Positions 33,090 through 42,006 of a DNA stretch of 64,000 nucleotides are shown here, piece after piece. The stretch is from the NCBI RefSeq assembly GCF_013409995.1, contig NZ_JACCBX010000006.1, positions 352,294 through 416,293 of the forward strand, written 5' to 3'. Made by a program: the position numbers and the translations under genes. This DNA is from Neobacillus driksii (GTDB lineage: Bacteria; Bacillota; Bacilli; Bacillales; Cytobacillaceae). Numbering within the stretch: the stretch's first letter is position 1; every line of letters begins with the position of its first letter. The notes below the pieces were generated by a model. The model was not told the DNA's origin and did not search any database. It saw nothing but the letters and a program-made list of their open reading frames with translations.

Positions 33090-35600
33090 ATGAATTTTAC
33101 ATATGAAATTATTGAAATGAATAAAGAACTTCCTATACACATTTTTTTGCATAGTGTCGATTATGTAACCAACCATTGGCATGACAGTATTGAAATTATT
33201 TTTGTTTTAAAAGGAAAAGTAAATGTTTCGGTTAATGATAAGCGTTTTGAATTGACCGAAAAAGATCTCTTTCTTATCAATGCTAATGATATCCATTCAA
33301 TTCAGCATCAGGAGGAAAATTTATTACTTGCGATTCAGGTGCCAATTCCTGAATTGAAGCAAAATAGTAAGAATGTGGATTCCTATACATTTTCTTGTAA
33401 ATCGTTTTTATATGATGATACCCACCAGGAGGAGTTCAACGAACTACGTGCGCTCCTGGCACAAATGATGTGGGTAGTAAATAAAGCGACCGAGGGGTAC
33501 GAACTTCAAATCAAATCCCTTTATTTTCAATTAATCTATTTGTTAATCAAGAACCTTAAAGATGAGCAAGAAAGGGAAAATAAAATCTCTAGCCAAAAAC
33601 ATATTGAACGTCTATTGAGAATTACATCTTACGTGAAAGAAAATTTTAGGCAGCCCATTACCTTAAATGAATTATCACAAAATGAGTTCCTATCCGTTCA
33701 TTATTTATCGAAGTTTATCCAAAAGCATTTAGGCATCCCTTTTTCTAAATATGTTGACAGCATTCGGCTGGATCACGCGGTAAAAGATATTGTATTTACC
33801 GATATACCACTGACCCAAATCGCTCTTGATAATGGATTTGCGAGTGTAAAAGCTTTTAACCGTGCATTTAAAGAATTCTACCATCAGACTCCAAGTGAAT
33901 ATAGACGCGCAGTTGAAATGGAGCCAAGGAAAAATGATAGTAATAAAGTAACGCTTGCAAACTATGTTGAGATAGACAAAAGTCAGGCATTCTCAAAACT
34001 ATTTTCCTATTTACCTTCGGGGGATAAAACAATAGAAATAGAAAGTAAATCAGTCACCAAAAAACAATACTCCATTAATGTGAGTAACAACAACACAATG
34101 AAACTTCAGCATTCTTGGAAAACACTAATGACGATTGGAAAAGCGAAAGAATGTCTTTATACCGAGGTACAAGAGCAGCTGAAGTTAGTGAAAAAGGCTA
34201 CACACTTTCAATATCTTCGCTTTCATGGTTTATTTGACGATGAAATGATGATCTATGGAGAAAATGAGCTAGGTGAGCCAGTGTTTAATTTCCTATATAC
34301 AGACAAATTGTTCGACTTTTTACAAAGTATTGATGTTAAGCCGTTTGTGGAGCTCGGCTTTATGCCGGGAGAATTAGCAGAAAATCAGGATGAAACTGTT
34401 TTTTATAAAAAAAGCATAATCAGTAAACCGAAGGATATTGAGAAATGGAATCTGCTAGTAAAAAACTTTATTATTCATTATGAGAATAGATATGGGATAG
34501 ACGCAGTTCAGCAATGGTATTTTGAGTTTTGGAACGAACCTGATTTCTATGTGTTCTGGAGAGGGACATTTGAGGAATATTGCCTGCTATATAAAACTAC
34601 CTATCAAACGATAAAAAATCTTAATCCTGCTTATAAGGTAGGAGGCCCGAGTATTGTATCAATCAACAATAGTGACTGGCTGCAGCAATTTCTTGATTTT
34701 TGTTTGAATGAAAACTGTGTACCAGATTTTATTACGTTCCATTGTTATATGCATGATGAACTTGATATCAATAAAAAAAAGAAGTTATTAGATGAAGGTT
34801 CATTTGAATTTGGTTATATCTCCAGAGACGAAGACTTTTTGAAGAACAAAATTATAAGAATTAAACAAATCCTTGCAGAGAAGAAAATGGATCATGTTGA
34901 GCTTCATTTAACAGAATGGAATTCTACAGCCTTCCACCGTGATTTAACGAATGATACTAGTTTTAAAGCGGCGTTTGTAGTTAAAAACCTGCTCGAAAAC
35001 ATAGACACTATTGGAAGTTTTGGATATTGGACTGCATCAGATTTAATTGAAGAACAAAGGGCTGCCATTCCTACTTTTCATGGTGGACTTGGTTTAATAA
35101 CAAATAAAAGTATTCCTAAACCAGCCTATTATGCCTATGATTTTCTAGGTAAATTAGGAGATGAGATGATTGTAGCAGGTGAAGGCTATTTCGTGACGAA
35201 AAGTCCCAAGGGATATCAAATAATCCTCTATCATTATTGTCATTATGACATGCTTTATTGTATGAATCAGCATGTGAATATTGATAGCAAGAACCGATAT
35301 AATGTTTTCCTAGATCGGGATGATATCCAGTTGAAACTGATTCTGAGCGGGCTGGAGCAAGGTACTTATAAAATTAACCAGCATGTATTAAACCGTGAAA
35401 ACGGAAGTGCATTTGATAAATGGGTGGAAATGGGTGCTCCAGGTTCACTTAGTCCAGAAGACATAAACTATTTAAAATACTCAAGTGTTCCCAAAAAGCA
35501 CATTAGTGAAGTAAGAATTGAGAATGATTTTATATTAAATACGATTCTTCAGCCACATGAGGTCCAGTTATATGAAATCCTTCCACAAAGGATACTTTAG
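33090..35600 (+). CDS. AraC regulator fused to GH39 beta-xylosidase domain
   Basis: The ATG at 33090 follows TTAGGTGATAAG and gives 836 residues. Residues 1-100 are a cupin sensor (NHWHDSIEIIFVLKG, ANDIHSI), 170-275 an AraC-type DNA-binding domain (LSVHYLSKFIQKHLG, LTQIALDNGFASVKAFNRAF), and about 325-836 a GH39 domain. The GH39 acid/base Glu483 (EFWNEPDF) and nucleophile Glu609 (LHLTEWNS) are both kept, so catalysis is possible. The protein may be a regulator that senses substrate with its glycosidase domain or an enzyme that also binds DNA. Such fusions occur in Firmicutes, but I know of no defined mechanism. Confidence 0.88.
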   Translation: MNFTYEIIEMNKELPIHIFLHSVDYVTNHWHDSIEIIFVLKGKVNVSVNDKRFELTEKDLFLINANDIHSIQHQEENLLLAIQVPIPELKQNSKNVDSYTFSCKSFLYDDTHQEEFNELRALLAQMMWVVNKATEGYELQIKSLYFQLIYLLIKNLKDEQERENKISSQKHIERLLRITSYVKENFRQPITLNELSQNEFLSVHYLSKFIQKHLGIPFSKYVDSIRLDHAVKDIVFTDIPLTQIALDNGFASVKAFNRAFKEFYHQTPSEYRRAVEMEPRKNDSNKVTLANYVEIDKSQAFSKLFSYLPSGDKTIEIESKSVTKKQYSINVSNNNTMKLQHSWKTLMTIGKAKECLYTEVQEQLKLVKKATHFQYLRFHGLFDDEMMIYGENELGEPVFNFLYTDKLFDFLQSIDVKPFVELGFMPGELAENQDETVFYKKSIISKPKDIEKWNLLVKNFIIHYENRYGIDAVQQWYFEFWNEPDFYVFWRGTFEEYCLLYKTTYQTIKNLNPAYKVGGPSIVSINNSDWLQQFLDFCLNENCVPDFITFHCYMHDELDINKKKKLLDEGSFEFGYISRDEDFLKNKIIRIKQILAEKKMDHVELHLTEWNSTAFHRDLTNDTSFKAAFVVKNLLENIDTIGSFGYWTASDLIEEQRAAIPTFHGGLGLITNKSIPKPAYYAYDFLGKLGDEMIVAGEGYFVTKSPKGYQIILYHYCHYDMLYCMNQHVNIDSKNRYNVFLDRDDIQLKLILSGLEQGTYKINQHVLNRENGSAFDKWVEMGAPGSLSPEDINYLKYSSVPKKHISEVRIENDFILNTILQPHEVQLYEILPQRIL

Positions 35601-35625
35601 GCAGGTATAAAACCTGCCTTATTTT
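35600..35625 (+). terminator. Terminator of the AraC-GH39 gene
   Basis: GGCAGGT / ACCTGCC stem with a 5-nt loop and TTATTTT. Confidence 0.82.
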
Positions 35626-35725
35626 GTTGCAATCAGTTAGGAAAAAAGAACCACTTAAAATGGAAATGACAATTTACCGACCCGCTTTGAACAAATATCG
35701 GATAGTGAAAAGGTTTTCATCTCTC

Positions 35726-35755
35726 TATAATGAAGTACATAAGGAAGCGTTTCCA
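35726..35755 (+). promoter_or_regulatory. -10 box and cre-like site before MFS copy B
   Basis: TATAAT at 35726-35731 is followed by AGGAAGCGTTTCCA (35742-35755), a near-palindromic cre-like sequence with three consensus mismatches. It would lie a few bases after the transcription start, a position where CcpA blocks transcription. Confidence 0.45.
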
Positions 35756-35833
35756 GTATGAGAATGAAAAATGAATAATCCGAAGATCCTTGCTAGAGGT
35801 GAAAAGGCGTTTTAATTAAAGGGAGGTAAAAAA

Positions 35834-37126
35834 ATGGAGAACACTGTAATGAGGAAAACACCGTTTTTAAGATTATTAATCGCAGCTATGCTTGGGGTGG
35901 GAACCTCGATTGCGCCGTTAGTTTTACTAAGTTTTGGGCTGTCTACATTTATTGTTATCAACATTGTTGGAACAGAAAAGGCAACCACGGCATTTGCTAC
36001 AGCCTCTGGAGTTACCGGTATTATGATTGTAGTTTTTGGTTTGTTTAGTGGTGTGATTGCAGATAAAACCCGTATTAAGATGGGGAGAAGGCGGTTCTGG
36101 ATTATTGCAGGCAGTATCGGAGGAGCTTTATCGATGTTTGCCCTTTCCAACGCTTCATCAATCCCGATGTTTATCATTAGCTTATGTCTAGTAAATTTCT
36201 TTTATGGAATGGTTTCACTTTCATGCTATGCGATTGTCCCTGAACAAATAGAACAGGAAAAGTTTGGTCGAGTTTCGGGTTTACTAGGTGCAGCAGGACC
36301 TGCATTCGTTATGACCGGTCAAATGATTATGGGAGTCTTTGCTGATTCTACTCTTCATGAGAAAATGATTACGATGATTATTGTCCAATTGATTGGTGGA
36401 GCGTTAGCAGCACTTCTTATAAAAGATAATTATGTTACAGTAGCAGCAAAAAGTGAGAAAAAGTCATTTGTACTTAGTGGTTTCTATCCTAGTTTTAAAA
36501 AATATCCATCCTATACCTGGGCATTATTAACGAAATTATTTATTTATTTTACAAATGCAGGGATGAATATGTTAACCCTTTTCTATATCGCAAGATTTCA
36601 TTTAGGTGAAGCAGAAATCTTTAAAATTATGGGGCTAATGGCGCCGACAATAATGATGATGGTTGGTGCGGGTATCCTTGGCGGCTTCCTATCAGATAAG
36701 ATTAAGAAACAAAAGCCTTTTGTTTTTGGTGCAGCGCTTCTAACAGGAATCTGTTTGATAGTATTTGCCTTCGCTCCTAGTGTAACGTGGGTAATCGTTG
36801 GTAACTTTATTTTCAATTTTGGTTTTGGTATGTACAATGCAGTAGATAATGCCCTTGTAAACCGTATTCTCCCTTCAAAAGAAAATGCGGCAAAAGATAT
36901 CTCGATTATGAATACAACAACAAATCTAGCATCGACTCTAGTAAACTTCGCAGCACCAGCTCTAATCGCACTTGGGGTAAGCTTATTTGGTGGAGATGGA
37001 TATACGTTCTTTTTCTTAGTACTAGCAGCATTCTCAGTTCTCTCAGCAGTTTTTGTACTGCCTATTCCTGAGATGGGATCAGAAAAAAAAGCAAACAACG
37101 CACCAATTAGTGAACAAGCTGTCTAA
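35834..37126 (+). CDS. MFS transporter (copy B)
   Basis: A 430-residue, 12-helix MFS protein strongly similar along its whole length to the transporter at 26850 (same length, same motif A GVIADKTRIKMGRRR, same end of helix 10, NFGFGMYNAVDNALVNR). The two are recent paralogues. It stands alone with its own promoter and terminator, downstream of the AraC-GH39 gene, so it may import a xylose- or rhamnose-containing glycoside under different control. RBS AAAGGGAGG. Confidence 0.82.
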   Translation: MENTVMRKTPFLRLLIAAMLGVGTSIAPLVLLSFGLSTFIVINIVGTEKATTAFATASGVTGIMIVVFGLFSGVIADKTRIKMGRRRFWIIAGSIGGALSMFALSNASSIPMFIISLCLVNFFYGMVSLSCYAIVPEQIEQEKFGRVSGLLGAAGPAFVMTGQMIMGVFADSTLHEKMITMIIVQLIGGALAALLIKDNYVTVAAKSEKKSFVLSGFYPSFKKYPSYTWALLTKLFIYFTNAGMNMLTLFYIARFHLGEAEIFKIMGLMAPTIMMMVGAGILGGFLSDKIKKQKPFVFGAALLTGICLIVFAFAPSVTWVIVGNFIFNFGFGMYNAVDNALVNRILPSKENAAKDISIMNTTTNLASTLVNFAAPALIALGVSLFGGDGYTFFFLVLAAFSVLSAVFVLPIPEMGSEKKANNAPISEQAV

Positions 37127-37166
37127 TCATAGGGTTCAGAAAACTAAATAGAAAATTGTGACGTTA

Positions 37167-37203
37167 TGACCAACAAATTGTAATATTTTGTTGGTCTATT
37201 TTT
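37167..37203 (+). terminator. Terminator of MFS copy B
   Basis: GACCAACAAA / TTTGTTGGTC stem with a T-rich tail. Confidence 0.88.
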
Positions 37204-37271
37204 ATTGATATAATTTAATATAATGTCAACAGGAGAATGGGCAGTATACGTACAAGGAAGGAGCACAAGAT

Positions 37272-38105
37272 ATGGGGATTGAAATAAAAGAAATTCTGGC
37301 CAAGAAAATCCTAACCGAAGCAAAAGGGTATTTAGATGTTGGGTTTACACATTCATTGAACCCATATAGTGGTTGTGCTTTTTCTTGCCGGTACTGTTAT
37401 GTAAGAGAAATGCCGATTCAGAGATTCAAAGAAATTCCTTGGGGAGAATGGGTAGACATAAAAACCAACGCAGCTGAAAATTACCGAAATGAAATAATAA
37501 GGCTTCGTAAGAAAAATAAACCAATAAATTTATTTATGTCATCTGCAACCGATCCTTATCAACCCATTGAAAGGAAAGCAAACATTGTCCGAGGGATATT
37601 AGAAGCAATGATAGATAATCCACCCGATTTTCTTTGGATTCAAACACGATCCCCACTCATTACAAAAGATATTGATTTGTTAGTGACATTAAGAGAAAAA
37701 TGTAAAGTCCTTGTTTCTATGACAGTTGAAACAGACAGGGAAGACATAAAGCAAATTTTTGCTCCTTCTGCTCCAGGAATTAACTTGCGTTTAAAGGCTT
37801 TGAAAGAAATTCATGATGCTGGAATAACTACACAAGCTTCGATTTCACCAGTTTTACCATTTACCCCTGATTTTCCAATGGTATTGGACGGTATCGTTGA
37901 TCATATTTGGATTGATACGTTAACCATCGGGGATGGTGCAGAGGGGAAACGTTCCGCGCGTTTAGGAATGCCCGCGTTATTTAAGGAACATGATTTATCT
38001 AGGTGGTATCGAAAAGATATTCATGTCATGGTAGAGAAGTATTTTTCTAAATATTTTCCTAGTGAAATGATAAGGGTTTCTAAACAAGAAGCCTTTTTAG
38101 AATAA
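37272..38105 (+). CDS. Radical SAM protein, spore photoproduct lyase-like
   Basis: A 277-residue radical SAM enzyme. Cys35, Cys39 and Cys42 in SGCAFSCRYCYV form the CxxxCxxC site for the [4Fe-4S] cluster. It belongs to the SplB-related group with short length and the motif FMSSATDPYQPIE. True SplB is longer (about 340 residues) with an extra C-terminal part, so the call is SPL-like rather than spore photoproduct lyase. The substrate is unknown. RBS AAGGAGCAC. It has no obvious link to the sugar genes. Confidence 0.85.
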   Translation: MGIEIKEILAKKILTEAKGYLDVGFTHSLNPYSGCAFSCRYCYVREMPIQRFKEIPWGEWVDIKTNAAENYRNEIIRLRKKNKPINLFMSSATDPYQPIERKANIVRGILEAMIDNPPDFLWIQTRSPLITKDIDLLVTLREKCKVLVSMTVETDREDIKQIFAPSAPGINLRLKALKEIHDAGITTQASISPVLPFTPDFPMVLDGIVDHIWIDTLTIGDGAEGKRSARLGMPALFKEHDLSRWYRKDIHVMVEKYFSKYFPSEMIRVSKQEAFLE

Positions 38106-38138
38106 AGGGATACTTTTGTTAAAGAGGGAAAAATAACA

Positions 38139-38271
38139 TTGACACCATTATTTGGAAGTGTTATCATATTCTTACTATTATCGAAGGGAGTGAGATTGCT
38201 TTATGCCTAATTTAATCAAAATAACCTTGAAATTTAAGTGTCTTGCCTCTCACTCATACGGATTAAAGTAG
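38139..38271 (+). promoter_or_regulatory. Consensus promoter and 22-codon leader ORF of an attenuator
   Basis: TTGACA (38139-38144) and TATCAT (38162-38167) are spaced 17 bp. About 35 bp later AAGGGAGTGAG precedes an ATG (38203) opening a 22-codon ORF (MPNLIKITLKFKCLASHSYG, then LK and a TAG). GAGTGAGA in the leader RBS is complementary to TCTCACTC at its 3' end. This is the usual make-up of ribosome-mediated attenuators before antibiotic-resistance genes. Confidence 0.65.
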
Positions 38272-38291
38272 AATTTAAAACTTGTCTGTAA

Positions 38292-38379
38292 TAAGAGATG
38301 GCAAACAAGAAAATTGGCATTTCTTATAAAAAGGAATGTGAAGCCACAGGGTTATTGTATATCCCTGTGGCTTTTTTTT
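38292..38379 (+). terminator. Leader hairpin and intrinsic terminator before the phosphotransferase
   Basis: TAAGAGATGGCA (38292-38303) can pair with TGGCATTTCTTA (38315-38326). Next comes a strong terminator: AAGCCACAGGG / CCCTGTGGCTT (38341-38373) and eight T residues, 60 bp before the structural gene. Transcription must read through it for expression. Confidence 0.85.
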
Positions 38380-38439
38380 GCTTGTCACAGAATATGTCAA
38401 ACACCTAAAATATCAAAAGATAACGAGGAGTTGTGGTAT

Positions 38440-39426
38440 ATGTTGAAACTAAAATATCTTTTTAATAACGTCGACTTAGCAGAAATGTTATTAAAAAATT
38501 GGGAATTTGATAAAGAATCACTTGAATTGTTTAAGTATTACAGAATATCGTCAAACGCTATTTACCCATTTAGAGCGCTGGGCAGGACACAACTTTTGAG
38601 ATTTTCACCACAAATAGAGAAGCATAAAAAAAATATTTTAGCAGAGCTTGAGTTCATTTCTTATTTACGTTCTAAACAATATGGGGTTTTAGAGACGGTC
38701 TCAACTAAGAATGGAGAGGAACTTGTAGAAAAAGAAACTCCCTGGGGCGATTACTATGCTTCAGTATTTAAACGGGTATCAGGTGTGCAGCTTGGCGATA
38801 CAGATTTAAGCAATACCATCATATTCCATTACGGAAAAGCATTAGGTAAGCTTCACCAATTGTCCAGTGAATATAATCCAAAGACATTCAAACGTTGGTC
38901 ATATAGTGACGTGTTAAATTGGATGTGTAATGTTCTAGTAGATTTTCCACTTGAAAAAGCAGCTTTAGAGGAAATTCAACTAATAAAGAAATATTTTGAT
39001 TCGATTCCTATTACCGATAGTAACTTCGGGTTGATTCATTATGATTTTGAATTGGATAATGTCTTCTATGATGAAGAACTCCAATCTTGTAACGTTATTG
39101 ATTTTGATGATTCTATGTACCACTGGTATGTAATGGATATTGAGCAGGCACTTGCTAGTTTAAAAGATTCTATATCACCTGAAACGTTCTCCCTAAAAAA
39201 ACAATGTTTTATGGATGGATATCGATCTGAATATGATGTCTCAGACGCTATGTTGTCATTAATACCAGCTTGTAGACGCTTTGCTAATTTATATGGATAT
39301 GTTCGGATATTATCATCAATGAAAGAAAAATGGGATCATGAACCACAATGGTTATCAAGTTTAAGAGAAAGATTAACCAAAAGTATGAAAAATAAATCCG
39401 CTGATTTTGGAACAGAAATTCATTAA
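38440..39426 (+). CDS. Aminoglycoside phosphotransferase-like kinase
   Basis: Starting at the ATG 9 nt after GAGGAG, the protein has 328 residues; the frame upstream runs through a terminator and is not coding. It is an APH-fold kinase: ATP lobe about 1-110, HYDFELDNVFY with catalytic Asp, and NVIDFDD as metal-binding motif, the two signatures of the phosphotransferase enzyme family. The substrate may be an antibiotic, but many family members phosphorylate sugars or metabolites. The attenuator upstream argues for induction by ribosome-targeting drugs. A strong hairpin terminator follows. Confidence 0.78.
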   Translation: MLKLKYLFNNVDLAEMLLKNWEFDKESLELFKYYRISSNAIYPFRALGRTQLLRFSPQIEKHKKNILAELEFISYLRSKQYGVLETVSTKNGEELVEKETPWGDYYASVFKRVSGVQLGDTDLSNTIIFHYGKALGKLHQLSSEYNPKTFKRWSYSDVLNWMCNVLVDFPLEKAALEEIQLIKKYFDSIPITDSNFGLIHYDFELDNVFYDEELQSCNVIDFDDSMYHWYVMDIEQALASLKDSISPETFSLKKQCFMDGYRSEYDVSDAMLSLIPACRRFANLYGYVRILSSMKEKWDHEPQWLSSLRERLTKSMKNKSADFGTEIH

Positions 39427-39440
39427 TGCAGAAACAAATA

Positions 39441-39475
39441 CAAATGGCACCCTCATTATGCGGTGCCATTTGTTG
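39441..39475 (+). terminator. Terminator of the phosphotransferase gene
   Basis: CAAATGGCACC / GGTGCCATTTG 11-bp stem and TTGTTT. It lies between convergent genes. Confidence 0.8.
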
Positions 39476-39500
39476 TTTATAGCCTAAAAAGATCGTTATT

Positions 39501-40490
39501 TTATAATATTGAATTTTTCTCCCTATAACTATACGGGGTATCATGATATAACTCTCTAAACTTTTTATAAAAGAATGTGACGCTGGAATAACCCACTTCT
39601 TCAGCGATTTCAGGGATAGGTAAATCGGAATTGGATAGAAACAAAGCGGCTTGGTTTAGACGTTGGATTTGCAGAAGTTCTTTGAAGGATTTTCCTGTTC
39701 CTTTTTTTAGTAAAGTGGATAAATAATTTGGGTTGAATCCAAAGGTCTGTCCCATTTTAACCAAAGAGCAGTTCTAATAATTCTCTTCAATGTATCTCAA
39801 AAAATCTACTAACGATGAATTGTCATTTTGATTAAGTGGTTCTTGACTTGTCAGATTATTTTTATATCGTATCAGTGTGGAAAACAAAACAATTAAATAT
39901 GAGTCAATAATTTCTCCAGAACAGAAGTCCCGGTCAAAAAACTCACACATTATATTCTCCATGATTTCTATGGCATTGTTGTGTTCACCTGGTCTGAAAA
40001 TCAGGAAGTGATTTTGCTTCCGATTGCTTAACAGCGATTCAATCATGAATTGAGAGATAATACTTTTTTGAGAAAATCGGCTTAAAAAGCTTGGTGATAG
40101 ATAATCCTGTTTAAGAATCATATTAATAACAATATCCTGCTCGGTTGTTGCACCAACACTATGAGGGGTCTCTTTGTTAGTTAATATGAGTTCTCCTTTT
40201 TTTAAATCAATCTTTTTTCCCTTTACTTTCACTGTACAGGTACCCCTATAAACAAACATCATTTCAATATAGTCATGCATATGAAGAGGAATAGCTGAAT
40301 CATGGGGCTGCTGTGAAATAGATACATTCTCTTCAATGGGGAAATCAGTGATATCAAATCCTTTATTAAAAAGATAAACTTGTTCACCACCTACCTCCTT
40401 AAACGTTGGTTTATACTCCTTCAATATTTTTTCTTCATCAATCCCAAACTTCAATGAATCCAAATAATTTTCAAGTTCTATTCGTTGCAT
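39501..40490 (-). pseudogene. AraC family regulator broken by an in-frame amber codon
   Basis: The minus-strand frame encodes a cupin-AraC protein very similar to the intact regulator at 24357. It reads ...DFLRYIEENY, then TAG (39774-39776), then NCSLVKMGQTFGFNPNYLS... in the same frame, where the intact homologue has a Lys codon. The stop removes the complete helix-turn-helix domain; the 87 remaining codons keep good sequence (PEIAEEVGYSSVTFFYKKF), so the change seems recent. The first part could still make a 238-residue cupin domain. It is divergent from the GH1 copy B promoter. Sequencing error is the main alternative. Confidence 0.85.
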
Positions 40491-40612
40491 AAATGCTCCC
40501 TGTTATTTGAGTAATGGATTTTTATCTATATATATAACAAATCATAGTTTAAGTTCATAAAAGTGTAAACTGCCAAGGTTGGCTATCATCTGGAATCAAA
40601 AAGTAAAAACTA

Positions 40613-40674
40613 TGATTCGAGCAATCAAGACCTTGCTTTTTAATATTATCTAGAGAATAAGCGTTTGCTACTAT
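40613..40674 (+). promoter_or_regulatory. Conserved activator site plus extended -10 promoter (GH1-GH43)
   Basis: TGATTCGAGCA at 40613-40623 lies 56 bp before TACTAT (40669-40674), which is preceded by TGC as an extended -10. AAGCGTTTGC overlaps it as a cre-like sequence. Identical layout to 25452 and 47672. AATCATAGT about 60 bp upstream is the inverse of the ACTATGATT at the motif start. Confidence 0.75.
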
Positions 40675-40716
40675 TTATACATAAGTAAATATAAGCTTAG
40701 TAGGAGGCGATTTACA

Positions 40717-42006
40717 ATGAAATATGTTTTTCCAGAAAATTTCCTTTGGGGTACGGCCACTTCTGCTTACCAAGTAGAAGGTAACAATGATAAATCGGAT
40801 ATGTGGGTAGAAGAGTATTCCGAGGGGTCACCATATAAAGATTATTCAGGTAATGCTGTCGATCACTATCATCTTTACAAACAGGATATTGAACTTATGG
40901 CAAGTTTAGGTCTGAAAAGCTATCGTTTTTCTATAGAGTGGTCAAGAATTGAGCCGGAGCAGGGTGTATATTCCGAAGAGGAGATTAACCATTATCGTGA
41001 TGTTATAAAAGTTTGCTATGAAAACAACATCATCCCTGTAGTAACGATGATGCATTTCACCTCTCCTCAATGGTTAATGAAGATTGGCGGCTGGAAAAAT
41101 CCGAAGACTGCTGACCTTTTCGCAAACTATTGTGAGGTTGTGTTCAAGGATCTTGGAAGGGAGATTCCTTATGTGTTGACGATGAATGAAGTCAACTTAC
41201 CCGTTATGTTGAAAGAACTGTTTATCAATATGAATTTCATTCCGCCAGTAGGTGTGGATGCCAAGTCATGGACAGCGCCAGGATGGCGTGAATCTGCTGC
41301 ACAGAAATGCGGAACAACCATTGATCAATATTTTACCTTCCATATGGCTTCAGATGAAGCATCTTTAGAAATTGTGAAAGCGCGAGAAGTTATAAAGAAA
41401 ATCAACCCAGCTACCAAGGTAGGACTATCCTTGGCATTACCTGAAATCCAAAGCATTGAAGGCGGGGAAGAGCAATCTGCAAAAGTTTGGCATGATTACT
41501 TCGGTCAATTCAAATCGGTCATAGAAGATGATGATTTTATTGGTGTTCAGAACTATACTCGTGAAATTTACGGGCCTGATGGACAAGTTCCACTTCCAGA
41601 AGGCACTGAAGTGACTGCAATGGGGTATGAGTTCTATCCGGAAGCACTAGCAGGAACTATTCGGAATGTGGCAAAAGAGTTAAATATTCCTGTATTGGTA
41701 ACCGAGCACGGAATTGCCACAAATGATGACAGACGTCGGGTGGAATTTATTAAGCGGGGTCTTCGTGGATTGCATTCCTGCATTGAGGATGGAATTCAAG
41801 TTTTGGGATACCTCTACTGGTCCACCTTTGATAACTATGAATGGACGTTCGGCTATGATCCGAAATTTGGAATTATAGGTGCTAACCGTGATACACAAGA
41901 GAGAGTTGTAAAAGAGAGTGGTCGGGTTCTAGGTGAAATATCACAGAACAATGCAGTTAATACAGAAGGGGCTTACTACAATGAATTATATAAATCCTGT
42001 TATTAG
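40717..42006 (+). CDS. GH1 family beta-glycosidase (copy B)
   Basis: A 429-residue cytoplasmic GH1 protein, close paralogue of copy A. It keeps FLWGTATSAYQVEGNN, acid/base Glu158 (LTMNEVN) and nucleophile Glu330 (LVTEHGIA), with the same unusual NEVN and TEHG motifs. Its last 15 residues (after VLGEISQNNAVN) have no counterpart in copy A and are encoded over the RBS and start of the following GH43 gene, so the two genes overlap by 26 bp. Paired with a GH43 xylosidase-like enzyme, it may act on xylosyl-glucosides. RBS TAGGAGGCG. Confidence 0.88.
   Translation: MKYVFPENFLWGTATSAYQVEGNNDKSDMWVEEYSEGSPYKDYSGNAVDHYHLYKQDIELMASLGLKSYRFSIEWSRIEPEQGVYSEEEINHYRDVIKVCYENNIIPVVTMMHFTSPQWLMKIGGWKNPKTADLFANYCEVVFKDLGREIPYVLTMNEVNLPVMLKELFINMNFIPPVGVDAKSWTAPGWRESAAQKCGTTIDQYFTFHMASDEASLEIVKAREVIKKINPATKVGLSLALPEIQSIEGGEEQSAKVWHDYFGQFKSVIEDDDFIGVQNYTREIYGPDGQVPLPEGTEVTAMGYEFYPEALAGTIRNVAKELNIPVLVTEHGIATNDDRRRVEFIKRGLRGLHSCIEDGIQVLGYLYWSTFDNYEWTFGYDPKFGIIGANRDTQERVVKESGRVLGEISQNNAVNTEGAYYNELYKSCY

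Noticed and set aside
38314..38439. Extension of the phosphotransferase frame upstream to 38314
   Set aside because: It would cross a strong intrinsic terminator and lacks an RBS, while ATG 38440 has GAGGAG.
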